NCBI RefSeq assembly: GCF_001280005.1
Contig: NZ_LGDW01000404.1
Location: 1-57,397, forward strand
DNA length: 57,397 nt
Source of the DNA: Streptomyces sp. NRRL WC-3618
Lineage (GTDB): Bacteria; Actinomycetota; Actinomycetes; Streptomycetales; Streptomycetaceae
Direction of reading: 5' to 3'
The notes under the pieces were generated by a model, which saw nothing but the letters and a program-made list of their open reading frames with translations, made no database searches and was not told the origin of the DNA. Of this stretch, positions 49,882 to 57,397 are shown piece by piece; the first letter of the stretch is position 1, and each line of letters opens with the position of its first letter. The position numbers and the translations under genes are program-made.

Positions 49882-51362
49882 GCCGCAACGACGCCGCCAC
49901 CCCGGGCACCGTCACCGCTCCACCCGGCCGAATCCGCCGAATGCTGTCCCTGCTGTACGTCCAGTGCCTGATCGGTGTCCTCGCCGGAGCTGCCGTCGGC
50001 TGGCTGTGGCCGTCGTTCGGAGCCGAGCTGAAGCCCCTGGGGGACGGCTTCATCGCGCTCGTACGCATGATGATCGCGCCGGTCATCTTCTGTACGGTCG
50101 TCCACGGCATCGCCTCCATGGGCAGCGCGCGTGCCGTCGGCCGGGTCAGTCTCAAGGCGCTGATCTACTTCGAGGTCCTGACCACCGTCGCCATGGTGAT
50201 CGGCCTGGTCGTCGTCAACGTCGTCCAGCCCGGCAGCGGACTGCACGTCGATCCCTCCACCCTCTCCACCGAGGGCCTGCCGCCGGCGGCGACCGAGAGC
50301 CACGAGAGTGTCGCCGCCTTCATTCTGTCCACCATTCCGGACACCCTGGCGAGCGCGCTGACCGGCCACGAGATCCTGCCGGTGCTTCTGGTCTCGGTCC
50401 TGTTCGGCTTCGGCCTGAACGCCGCCGGCGAGGCGGGTGCGGGGATAACCCGGGGCGTCGAGAACCTGTCCAAGGTCCTGTTCACGCTCATCCGCTGGCT
50501 CATGCGGCTGGCCCCGATCGGCGCCTTCGGCTCCATGGCCTTCACCATCGGCAACTACGGTCTGGACACCCTGCGCCACCTCTTTCTGCTGGTCGGCTCC
50601 TTCTGGCTCACCGCCCTGTTCTTCGTCCTGGTCGTCCTCGGCTCGGTCATGCGTCTCAACGGCCTGCGCCTGCTGCCCTTCCTCCGCTACATCAAGGAGG
50701 AGCTGCTGATCGTCCTCGGCACCTCGTCCAGCGAGCCGGTGCTGCCGCGAATGATGGCCAAACTGGAGTACGCCGGCGCCTCCAAGCCGGTCGTGGGGAT
50801 CACGCTGCCCGCCGGATACTCCTTCAACCTCGACGGCACCGCGATCTACCTGACCATGGGCTCGGTCTTCCTCGCGCAGGCCCTTGGCATCGACCTCAGC
50901 CTCACCCAGCAACTGTCGATGCTCGCCGTCATGCTGCTCACGTCCAAGGGCGCCGCCGGCGTCACCGGCTCCGGCTTCATCGCCCTGGCGGCCACGCTCA
51001 GCGCCGTACCGCACGTGCCCGTCGCCGCCCTGGCCCTCATCTTCGGCATCGACCGCTTCATGTCCGAGGCCCGTGCCCTGACCAGCGTCGTGGGCAACGG
51101 CGTCGCCACCCTGGCGGTGGCCAAGTGGGAGGGGCAGCTCGACGTGGACCGGGCCAGGGCCGTCCTGCGTGGCGAGATCCCGTTTACCGCCGACTCCGAG
51201 ACCGACCGCGTCCATGAGCCGCAAGGTGACCCGCAGTCGCCGGCCGACACGGCGACACCCAGCGCGAAGCTCGACGAGACCGACGAGACCGACGAGAGCG
51301 AGGCGGCCGACCCGAAGTCGGTGGCCGGATCGGACCGTGACCCCGTGCCCACCGCCGGCTGA
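49878..51362 (+). CDS. dicarboxylate/amino acid:cation symporter (DAACS family)
   Basis: 494 aa, ATG overlapping the previous stop. GltPh-like topology: several N-terminal membrane helices (YVQCLIGVLAGAAVGWLWPS, ALIYFEVLTTVAMVIGLVVV), re-entrant hairpins with serine-rich tip LLIVLGTSSSEPVLPRMMAK, the NMDGT-like NLDGTAIYLTMGSVFLAQAL, and second hairpin LLTSKGAAGVTGSGFIALAA. The DctA-type signature is clear. The cytoplasmic tail (last about 60 residues, rich in Asp/Glu/Thr: KLDETDETDESEA) is variable. It imports C4-dicarboxylates or similar with Na+/H+, supplying the PrpF enzyme. Confidence 0.95.
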   Translation: MSRNDAATPGTVTAPPGRIRRMLSLLYVQCLIGVLAGAAVGWLWPSFGAELKPLGDGFIALVRMMIAPVIFCTVVHGIASMGSARAVGRVSLKALIYFEVLTTVAMVIGLVVVNVVQPGSGLHVDPSTLSTEGLPPAATESHESVAAFILSTIPDTLASALTGHEILPVLLVSVLFGFGLNAAGEAGAGITRGVENLSKVLFTLIRWLMRLAPIGAFGSMAFTIGNYGLDTLRHLFLLVGSFWLTALFFVLVVLGSVMRLNGLRLLPFLRYIKEELLIVLGTSSSEPVLPRMMAKLEYAGASKPVVGITLPAGYSFNLDGTAIYLTMGSVFLAQALGIDLSLTQQLSMLAVMLLTSKGAAGVTGSGFIALAATLSAVPHVPVAALALIFGIDRFMSEARALTSVVGNGVATLAVAKWEGQLDVDRARAVLRGEIPFTADSETDRVHEPQGDPQSPADTATPSAKLDETDETDESEAADPKSVAGSDRDPVPTAG

Positions 51363-51381
51363 CGCCTCCCACACCAACGCG

Positions 51382-51413
51382 GCCGGTCCGGGGCCTGTAC
51401 TCCGGACCGGCCT
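51382..51413 (+). terminator. terminator of the prpF-like/transporter operon
   Basis: 11-bp arms GGCCGGTCCGG (51382-51392) and complement (51403-51413), 10-nt loop, followed by a T-rich TCTTTGT, 20 bp after the transporter stop. Confidence 0.85.
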
Positions 51414-51557
51414 CTTTGTCGCGATCGGACACCAGCGAAGAGCTGACCGACCGATCCTGCCGCCCGGACGCCGCACAACGGCAATCGCCGAAGCCGTCCA
51501 CACCATCAACTGCCCCCACCCGCACTCCTCTTACCCCCGGTCGCTACCTTGGCCGCC

Positions 51558-52379
51558 ATGACCCGCACCCCCCAAAACGACCAGTCTCCCCACCACACGA
51601 ACCACCCCCACCCCCTCACCGGCAAGGTCGTCGTGGTGACCGGCGCGGCCCGGGGACAGGGTGCCGCCGAGGCCGAGGCGCTCGCCCGCGCCGGAGCCAC
51701 GGTGATCGCAACCGACGTACACCCGGGCGGAGTTGACGACTGCCGGAAGCTGGACGTCGCCGCCGAGGCCGACTGGGCCGCGCTCGCCGCCGAGCTCCGT
51801 GACACGTACGGCCATGTCCACGGCCTCGTCAACAACGCGGGCGTCATCCGGCGGGACCGCCTCGGCGACGTACGCCCCGACGACTTCGCGTACGTGCAGT
51901 CGGTGAACACCACCGGGCCGCTGCTCGGCATCCAGTACCTCGCGCCGCTGATGCCGCCCGGCTCGTCCATCGTGAACATCGGGTCGTCCGCCGCACTCAC
52001 CGCCTACTACCCGGTGGCGTACACCGCCAGCAAGTGGGCCTTGCGAGGCGTGTCCAAGATCGCGGCAACGGAGTTGGGCCCGCGCGGTATCCGTGTGAAC
52101 ACGGTTCACCCGGGTTACATCGAGACCGAGATGACCGCGGCCGCCACCCCGGCGTTCCGGGAAGCGATGTTCCGGGAGACCCCGCTCGGCCGCAGCGGCA
52201 CCGTCGACGACATCGCGCCCCTCGTCGTCTTCCTCCTCTCCGACGCGTCCTCCTTCATCACCGGAGCGGAGATCCCGGTGGACGGAGGCCTCACCGTGCA
52301 CGGCGGAGTCAAGTCGATCTCGGACGCGATGCGGCCGGCGTCGGTGCCGGTGCCGGGGTCGAGGTCGGGACCGGAGTAG
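51558..52379 (+). CDS. short-chain dehydrogenase/reductase (3-oxoacyl-ACP reductase-like)
   Basis: 273 aa from MTRTPQNDQSPHHTNHPHPL; the first about 22 residues are a His/Pro-rich leader. Classical SDR: VVVVTGAARGQGAAEAEALA (TGxxxGxG, about 25-40), ATDVHPGG, LVNNAGVIRRD (NNAG), catalytic Ser in IVNIGSSAAL, YPVAYTASKWALRGVSKIAA (YxxxK), and VNTVHPGYIETEMT, with the C-terminus ITGAEIPVDGGLTVHG. It oxidises or reduces a hydroxy/keto substrate with NAD(P). A clear promoter was not defined. It stands alone after the transporter operon; substrate unknown. Confidence 0.93.
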   Translation: MTRTPQNDQSPHHTNHPHPLTGKVVVVTGAARGQGAAEAEALARAGATVIATDVHPGGVDDCRKLDVAAEADWAALAAELRDTYGHVHGLVNNAGVIRRDRLGDVRPDDFAYVQSVNTTGPLLGIQYLAPLMPPGSSIVNIGSSAALTAYYPVAYTASKWALRGVSKIAATELGPRGIRVNTVHPGYIETEMTAAATPAFREAMFRETPLGRSGTVDDIAPLVVFLLSDASSFITGAEIPVDGGLTVHGGVKSISDAMRPASVPVPGSRSGPE

Positions 52380-52427
52380 CCCACCGTCGGGTGAGACCGG
52401 CCCATGGCCCGTGGTGCCGGGCCGCTG

Positions 52428-53393
52428 TCAGGCGCTCACCGCTGCCCGGCCCCCCGTCTTGATGAGCGGCGCGTCTCGCGTGAACGGCCGGAACCCGACG
52501 CCGTAGTACAGCCCGCGCGCCTTGGGATGCCCCGGCGCGCCCAGGCAGGCGACCGTCATGTGGGTGGCCCCGGCCGCCCGCGCCAGGTGCATGCCGTGCA
52601 GCAGCATCGCCCTGCCCAGCCCGAGCCGCCGGAAGTCCGGATGCGTGCCGACCGGCTCGAATTCGGCGGTCCTGTTCATCTCGTCGAGCCACATGATGGT
52701 CGACGCGGCCATCGTGCCGTCCGGCGCCTGGACCAGGACGTGCAGGTCACCGCGGTACGGCGGTGTCCGCCTGACGCACTCGTAGGCCTCGGTCGAGTAC
52801 GGCGACGGAGCCCAGGCGTCGACATGGGCCTGGACCACGGCCGCCGCACCGGCCTCGTCGGCGGTGCGGAACCGGAAGCCGTCCGGCAGCACCGGTCGCT
52901 CCAGGTCGTCGAGGTCGCGCTGGTTGAGCTGGGTCCAGGAGCCGGTTTCGCCGAGCGCCGCCGTGTCGGTCTCGTAGCCGTGGGTGGCCCATCGGCTCAG
53001 GGCGAACTCGTCGGCCGACACCGGCAGCACCGTGCGCTCGAGACCGGCCGCCACGCTGTCGTACCAGGCGATCACCTCGTCCACCAGCTCACCGTGGTCG
53101 GGGTGGACCTGGTGGGCCAGATAGGCGCCGGTGACATCCTTGACCGACCCGTCGCTCCGCCGCACCCGGTGCGGCAGCTGGGCCCAGCCCCACGCGACCA
53201 GTTCGCCACCGGAGAACCACAGCCGGCGCAGCCGGCTCCCGCTCTCGTACGGGTGCCCTCTGCCCCAGTTCCAGGCCAGCTCGCCGTACGACGCGTCGGC
53301 GTTCACCAGATCGGGGCGCACGGCGGTGACGCGCTGCGCCAGGCCCTGCATGAGCCGCACGTCCGTGGCGGTCAGGAGCTCGGAGTCATCCAT
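52428..53393 (-). CDS. GNAT-family N-acetyltransferase (tandem)
   Basis: 321 aa starting MDDSELLTATDVRLMQGLAQ. The C-terminal GNAT domain (about 170-315) has the acetyl-CoA loop FEPVGTHPDFRRLGLGRAML (V-x-P-x-x-R-x-x-G-x-G/A). It is followed by HMTVACLGAPGHPKARGLYY and GFRPFTRDAPLI. The N-terminal half (about 10-150) is a degenerate GNAT-like repeat (WFSGGELVAWGWAQLPHRVR; YLAHQVHPDHGELVDEVIAW), giving the two-domain form seen in mycothiol synthase-like proteins. The acceptor is unknown. The gene is convergent with the SDR and leftward like the SEC-C gene upstream of it. Confidence 0.87.
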   Translation of the reverse strand: MDDSELLTATDVRLMQGLAQRVTAVRPDLVNADASYGELAWNWGRGHPYESGSRLRRLWFSGGELVAWGWAQLPHRVRRSDGSVKDVTGAYLAHQVHPDHGELVDEVIAWYDSVAAGLERTVLPVSADEFALSRWATHGYETDTAALGETGSWTQLNQRDLDDLERPVLPDGFRFRTADEAGAAAVVQAHVDAWAPSPYSTEAYECVRRTPPYRGDLHVLVQAPDGTMAASTIMWLDEMNRTAEFEPVGTHPDFRRLGLGRAMLLHGMHLARAAGATHMTVACLGAPGHPKARGLYYGVGFRPFTRDAPLIKTGGRAAVSA

Positions 53394-53431
53394 GGTGCGT
53401 CACTGTGCCAGGGCCCCGCGAAGCCATCGAG

Positions 53432-54442
53432 CTATTTTCCGTGGCACCCCTCATAGGCGGCCCCCGACCCGCACCAGCAGGCCGCCCCCCGCTGCGGAGG
53501 CCACCCCACGGCGAGTCCTCGGGCCGCGAGCGTCGTCGCGTACTGCGGCAGCAGCTCCGTCTCCCCCGGAGACGCCCCCTCCGAGGCCGCGAACGCCTCG
53601 TAGGAAGGCACTGTCCCGGTGACGATCCCCAGGTTCGCCGTGCCGGAAGCCGCCAGCTCCCGCAGCGAGGCCTCTATCGTCGCCAGGTGGTCGTCGTGCG
53701 AGGGGTACTCGTCCGCCAGGGCCGGATACGCGGCGACCAGCTCCGCCAGTTCGTCCGCCGGCCAGTGCAGCACCGCCACCGGGAAGGGGCGGGACAGCGC
53801 CTGCCGGAACGCGCCCAACTCCGCACGCAGCCGCGAGATCTCCGCCTTCAGCTCCGCCGGATTGTCGGAGCCGAGGGACCAGACCCTCTTCGGGTCGTGG
53901 AGCTCGTCCAGCGACACCGGCGACGAGTGCACGGAGTCCGCGAGCCGGTCCCAGTCGTCGTGGGCCACGCCCAGCATCCGGCGGACGCGGTGGCGGCCGT
54001 AGAGAACGGGGTGGGTCGAGTACGGGGGTTCCTGCGCGTCCGAGACCAGCAGGCGGGCCGCCTCCGTGAACGTCTCGTGCGCCGCCTCCAACTCGTCGTG
54101 CGCCTCCAGGGACTCCGCGACGATCACCCAGGGGGCGGGGTCGCGGGGGCCGGCCGCGCGGACGCCGTCGATGATCGCGCGGGCCTCCGCCTCGTGGCCG
54201 TACTCCCACAGGTTCGATGCCTTGAGGGCCCGTACGAGATGGGGGTTGTCCAGGTCGGTCGGGGACTGGAGCAGACGGTCGTACAGGGCTGTCGCGGCGG
54301 GGCGGTCGCCGGCCAGTTCCCAGTGGGCCGAGGCCTGCACCAGCAGGTGTTCGGCGTCCTCGGGGTAGAGGCCGGCGGTCCGCTCCAGGCGGGCCGCTTC
54401 GGCGATGTGGTCGACGTTTTCCTCGGGCGTGTCGGGGCGCAT
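53432..54442 (-). CDS. SEC-C motif protein with TPR-like N-terminus
   Basis: 336 aa from MRPDTPEENVDHIAEAARLE. The N-terminal about 170 residues form helical repeats resembling TPR (EHLLVQASAHWELAGDRPAA, VRALKASNLWEYGHEAEARA, IVAESLEAHDELEAAHETFT). A middle domain includes PFPVAVLHWPADELAELVAA. The C-terminus ends in the zinc-binding SEC-C motif RGAACWCGSGAAYEGCHGK (CxCGSG...CHGK). SEC-C tails are appended to SecA and to various unlinked proteins; here there is no SecA domain. The partial copy at 36.4 kb shows this gene family has been duplicated in the genome. Confidence 0.85.
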   Translation of the reverse strand: MRPDTPEENVDHIAEAARLERTAGLYPEDAEHLLVQASAHWELAGDRPAATALYDRLLQSPTDLDNPHLVRALKASNLWEYGHEAEARAIIDGVRAAGPRDPAPWVIVAESLEAHDELEAAHETFTEAARLLVSDAQEPPYSTHPVLYGRHRVRRMLGVAHDDWDRLADSVHSSPVSLDELHDPKRVWSLGSDNPAELKAEISRLRAELGAFRQALSRPFPVAVLHWPADELAELVAAYPALADEYPSHDDHLATIEASLRELAASGTANLGIVTGTVPSYEAFAASEGASPGETELLPQYATTLAARGLAVGWPPQRGAACWCGSGAAYEGCHGK

Positions 54443-54571
54443 GGGATCACCGTACTGCTGACGACCGACAATGAAGAGAGACGGTCGGCACACTGCCGCG
54501 GGAGCGGTGGTGGGGGAGGGAAGCCGCCTGGCCCGGGGGCCTGACCTCCTCGGTGACTCAGCCCCGGTGAC

Positions 54572-56047
54572 TCAGATCGTCACCCCGTCCACCTGCAAGG
54601 TCTGCACCGCGCCCGCCGCGAACGGCACGGCCACCGTCTTGCCGCTCAGGAACCTGTCCGAGCGGGCCGTGTAGAGGTCGCCGCCGCCACCTGTCACCGT
54701 GTTCCAGCGGGGGACCACGCCGCCCGAACCGCCCGTCACCGTGGCGAAGTTGCCGAGGTTGAAGGTCAGGGTCTGGGCCGAGGAGGACGTGTTCAGGGCG
54801 ACGATCACCAGGCGCTTCGCGCTCGCGTCGTACGCCGCCACCGCGTAGTCGACGCCCGTGTCGAGGATCGTCATGCCGGGGCGGATGTGGCGGCTGAACT
54901 GGGCCATCACATAGTGCTTCGTCTGGACGGTCGTCGGCTGGAGGGTCTTCTCGTCGTAGGCGACCATCGCCCAGCCCGCCGTCGGGTCCATGACCTGCCA
55001 GTACACCCAGGCCGTGGGGTGCAGCCAGCGGAAGTCCATGAGGAGGTTCGACGCCAGGGTGCGGCCGGTCCCGTCCTTGTCGCCCGTCTCCGAGTTCCAC
55101 AGCTTCTTGCCGGACGTCGTCACCACGTCCGTGTAGAGCAGGTCGCGGCGGCCCCCCGAACCCTGGTAGCCGTGCACGTTGACCTGGCCGACCAGGGCCT
55201 TCGTCGACGAACCGAAGGCCGCCCAGGTCGAGCGGGCGGTGTCGATGTTCGTCTCGTCCGACGCCGAGATCCTGATCCCCGTCAGGCCCCGCTTGTCCAA
55301 CTCGCTTCTCATGAACGGGAGTACGGCGGCCTGGACCGAGGCGTCCATGTGGCAGCCCTCCTGCGTGCCGGTGGACGTCCACCAGTTCGCCGAGGGCTCG
55401 TTGAAGGGGTCCACCGTCGCGAAGTTCACGCCCCAGTTGTTCTTGGCGCGGAGGGCCACGGCGGCCAGGTGCGAGGCGTGCTGGCGGTAGTTCCACGTCG
55501 TGAGGTTGTTGCCGCCGCCCGAGGCGCCCGACGGATTGTGGTTCGCACACATCCACCACATCGGCGAGTTGGCGAACAGCTCGGTCGTCGCCCCGCGTGC
55601 CACCGCCTTCGTCAGCGCCGCCCGCTGCTTGGCGTCCGCCGACCAGTTCCACGCCGAGGACGCCGGGTCCTCGTTGTTCCAGTCCTGCCAGTAGCCCTCG
55701 ATCTGCTTGAACGCCGGGATGTTCGGCGACGCCACCATCTTCTCGCCGCCCACGCTGTTCCAGCTGGACGCGCCGAGGTTGTAGCGGGCGATGTTCAGGC
55801 CCAGGCCGGGCAGTGAAGTCCCGTTGTACGTGACCGACTTGGTCGTGAAGAAGAGGTCGGCGAAGTCGTCCCGGGCGCCGAACACGTTCGCCCACCAGGC
55901 GAGCGAGGTGCCCCAGCCCTCCCACGTCCCGAACTTGGCGGCGGGGTTGACCGTGATGGTGGCGTCGGCTCGCGCGGTGCCCGTGGCCAGGGCACTGCCG
56001 AGAACCGTGCCGCCTGCCGCGGCCAGCAGGGATCTGCGTCGGATCAT
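54572..56047 (-). CDS. Tat-exported GH30-family glycoside hydrolase (beta-1,6-galactanase-like)
   Basis: 491 aa. The Tat signal peptide MIRRRSLLAAAGGTVLGSAL is followed by an A-x-A-type cleavage region (TARA-DATI) near residue 27. The (beta/alpha)8 catalytic domain has FGTWEGWGTSLAWWANVFGA, LGLNIARYNLGAS, the acid/base Glu in TVDPFNEPSANWW, and the nucleophile Glu in KLWNSETGDKDG. A C-terminal beta-sandwich (about 400-490; LVIVALNTSSSAQTLTFNLG) completes GH30. Close resemblance is to endo-beta-1,6-galactanases that degrade arabinogalactan side chains. Secreted and monocistronic, divergent from the sortase gene. Substrate assignment is by family resemblance. Confidence 0.88.
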   Translation of the reverse strand: MIRRRSLLAAAGGTVLGSALATGTARADATITVNPAAKFGTWEGWGTSLAWWANVFGARDDFADLFFTTKSVTYNGTSLPGLGLNIARYNLGASSWNSVGGEKMVASPNIPAFKQIEGYWQDWNNEDPASSAWNWSADAKQRAALTKAVARGATTELFANSPMWWMCANHNPSGASGGGNNLTTWNYRQHASHLAAVALRAKNNWGVNFATVDPFNEPSANWWTSTGTQEGCHMDASVQAAVLPFMRSELDKRGLTGIRISASDETNIDTARSTWAAFGSSTKALVGQVNVHGYQGSGGRRDLLYTDVVTTSGKKLWNSETGDKDGTGRTLASNLLMDFRWLHPTAWVYWQVMDPTAGWAMVAYDEKTLQPTTVQTKHYVMAQFSRHIRPGMTILDTGVDYAVAAYDASAKRLVIVALNTSSSAQTLTFNLGNFATVTGGSGGVVPRWNTVTGGGGDLYTARSDRFLSGKTVAVPFAAGAVQTLQVDGVTI

Positions 56048-56304
56048 GACTTCTCCGTCCGGATTACGACCTTCCGTTCATGTCACGACGAAGCATCGGG
56101 CGCGGTGAGCGAATTTGTCGAGAGTTGTGCCACCCCTTTTTAAAACCATTGGACAAAGCGTGCTCACGGGGAGGAGACGGACACGGTGCGTGCTGTTCGC
56201 CGCGCCAGGGAACCGGTTTCAAGCTCCCTCCCGGGCCTGGTGACTTCGCGAGGTCTGGCCTATCGTGCGGCCGGACCCATGTGAGGCGCGAAGGAGGCGT
56301 ACGC

Positions 56305-57111
56305 ATGCGGGCTCGGGCTCCAGTGGTACGCCACCGCACACTCCGCCGACGTGCCCTCCGCCGCCGCGCGCTGTGGACCTGCGGCGAGCTTCTCGTCACC
56401 CTCGGTACGGTCCTCGCGCTCCTCGTCGTCCACCAGCTGTGGTGGACCAACCGGCAGGCCGAGCGGGGCGCCTGGCAGGAGGTGCGGGCCCTGGAGAAGC
56501 AGTGGGGCAGCCCCGCGAGCGGCTCCGGTGCCGCCGATGACGCCACGGCTGTCTCCGGTTCCGGCGGCCACCCGGACCCCTCCGGCTCCGCCACCCCCTC
56601 CGGCGGCGAGGGAGCGGACGGCACTCGCCGCGCCAACTCCCGCTCACCCACGCCGCGTTGGTCCCAGGCGTACGCCGTCCTCAGCATCCCCCGGCTCGGC
56701 CTGCGCGTCCCCGTCGCCGAGGGCGTCAGCAAGTCGCGCGTCCTCAACAAGGGGTACGTCGGGCACTACCCCGGCACCCAGCAGCCTGGCCAGGCCGGAA
56801 ACTTCGCCGTCGCCGGGCACCGCAACACCCACGGCGAACCCTTCCGGTACGTCAACCGGCTGCGACGCGGGGACGCCGTCCAGGTCGAGACGGCCGACGC
56901 GGTGTACTCGTACACCGTCGACCGGACGCTCCCGCAGACCTCCGCCCGCGACGACGGCGCGATCAGGGCCGTACCCCGCTCCACCGTCAGGCCGGCCTAC
57001 GGCTACCGCAGCCCCGGCTACTACCTCACCCTCACCACCTGCACCCCGGAGTACACGTCCCGTTACCGTCTGGTCGTCTGGGGCAAGCTCACGTCGATGC
57101 GGCTGCGCTGA
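56305..57111 (+). CDS. class E sortase
   Basis: 268 aa from an ATG with AAGGAGG seven bases upstream; the frame before it is not coding. After a basic N-terminus a membrane helix (about 27-46, GELLVTLGTVLALLVVHQLW) anchors it, followed by a Ser/Gly-rich linker. The sortase beta-barrel starts at about 120 (AYAVLSIPRLGLRVPVAEGV), with catalytic His in NFAVAGHRNTHGEPF, Cys in LTLTTCTPEYTS, and Arg in SRYRLVVWGKL. Class E sortases of Streptomyces anchor LAxTG proteins such as chaplins to peptidoglycan. A DUF6412 gene follows, a usual neighbour. Confidence 0.92.
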   Translation: MRARAPVVRHRTLRRRALRRRALWTCGELLVTLGTVLALLVVHQLWWTNRQAERGAWQEVRALEKQWGSPASGSGAADDATAVSGSGGHPDPSGSATPSGGEGADGTRRANSRSPTPRWSQAYAVLSIPRLGLRVPVAEGVSKSRVLNKGYVGHYPGTQQPGQAGNFAVAGHRNTHGEPFRYVNRLRRGDAVQVETADAVYSYTVDRTLPQTSARDDGAIRAVPRSTVRPAYGYRSPGYYLTLTTCTPEYTSRYRLVVWGKLTSMRLR

Positions 57112-57178
57112 GCCGGAGCCGGGCATCCTGTATAACGAACGGCAGGGAAGTGACTGGGCGAAGGAAGGGGGCGTGGGC

Positions 57179-57397
57179 ATGATCCGGAGCTGGAGTCCGG
57201 TCCGGGTGGACCCGCGTACCGCCGCCGCGCTGTTCCTGCTCCTCATCGAGGTCGCGCTGCTCGACACCGGCAGCCTCTCCGCCGCCGTCGCCCTCGCGGC
57301 GACCGCAGCGGCCGGGTCCGCGTTCGTCGCCTGCTCGCTCATCGCCTCCCGCCTCGCGCCCGCCGTGCCGCCCACCCGGGTCCGTACGGCCATCCGC
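57179..57397 (+). CDS. DUF6412-like membrane protein (3' truncated by window end)
   Basis: The first 73 codons: MIRSWSPVRVDPRTAALFLL with GAAGGAAGGGGGCG before the ATG. Two hydrophobic segments are visible (AALFLLLIEVALLDTGS and AVALAATAAAGSAFVACSLI), followed by PAVPPTRVRTAIR. This is the start of the DUF6412 family, usually encoded next to YidC/OxaA insertase genes. Function unknown; the rest lies outside the window. Confidence 0.7.
   Translation, partial: MIRSWSPVRVDPRTAAALFLLLIEVALLDTGSLSAAVALAATAAAGSAFVACSLIASRLAPAVPPTRVRTAIR

Noticed and set aside
1..57397. CRISPR arrays, tRNA or rRNA genes, intact insertion sequences
   Set aside because: No regularly spaced repeats, cloverleaf-type sequences or complete transposase with terminal repeats were recognised by reading; a dedicated scan was not possible.

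Overview
The window is high-GC (roughly 70%) actinobacterial chromosome, almost certainly Streptomyces. The signs are GC-rich third codon positions, GTG/TTG starts, many 1-4 bp stop/start overlaps, and typical families: DUF397 with an XRE/DUF5753 regulator and an RsbW-like kinase, a class E sortase with a DUF6412 protein, and a Tat-exported GH30 glycosidase. Recognisable core genes (valS, dicarboxylate metabolism, sortase) lie mainly right of 44 kb. The left 44 kb is mostly accessory DNA. No rRNA, tRNA, CRISPR array or intact insertion sequence was recognised.

Layout. 1-4.7 kb: a gene end, two small membrane proteins, an MDR oxidoreductase, then a small graveyard (nuclease-fold fragment, IS630 transposase remnant, SnoaL-like gene). 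4.78-11.64 kb: four overlapping genes behind one promoter with an adjoining palindrome. They encode a carbamoyltransferase, a 2OG-Fe(II) oxygenase, a 1231-aa XRE-STAND NTPase ending in a formylglycine-generating-enzyme-like (FGE) domain, and a membrane pentapeptide-repeat protein. 11.7-16.5 kb: YciI-like protein, methyltransferase, DUF6924-like protein, PIG-L deacetylase, and the DUF397/XRE/ATPase trio.

16.6-36.3 kb is the most striking part, a probable anti-phage island in three blocks. A leftward operon encodes a small acidic protein, a 1586-codon protein with an Hsp90-like ATPase domain and an SF2 helicase, a UvrD-type helicase, DrmA and DrmB. A divergent rightward operon encodes an XRE-GHKL ATPase, an unknown protein and a DUF6339-like protein. 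A convergent leftward operon encodes Vsr and two cytosine-5 methyltransferase-fold proteins. One of these has the catalytic PCQ motif but EQV in place of ENV; the other has ENV but has lost PCQ, so they look like an interdependent pair. DrmA, DrmB and a 5mC methyltransferase are DISARM hallmarks, but no DrmC or DrmE is visible. I read this as a DISARM-related composite that may not have been described.

36.4-44 kb: SEC-C gene remnant, HAD hydrolase, XRE/TPR-like regulator, then a cassette of a 119-aa Cys-free protein, two radical SAM enzymes and a JmjC/cupin-type oxygenase. This cassette converges on a second, archaeal-type aspartyl-tRNA synthetase. The synthetase is preceded by a T-box leader whose specifier codon reads GAC (Asp). 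44-57.4 kb: valS, a LysR/PrpF/DAACS carboxylate locus, SDR, GNAT, SEC-C protein, Tat-dependent GH30 glycosidase, class E sortase and the start of a DUF6412 membrane protein.
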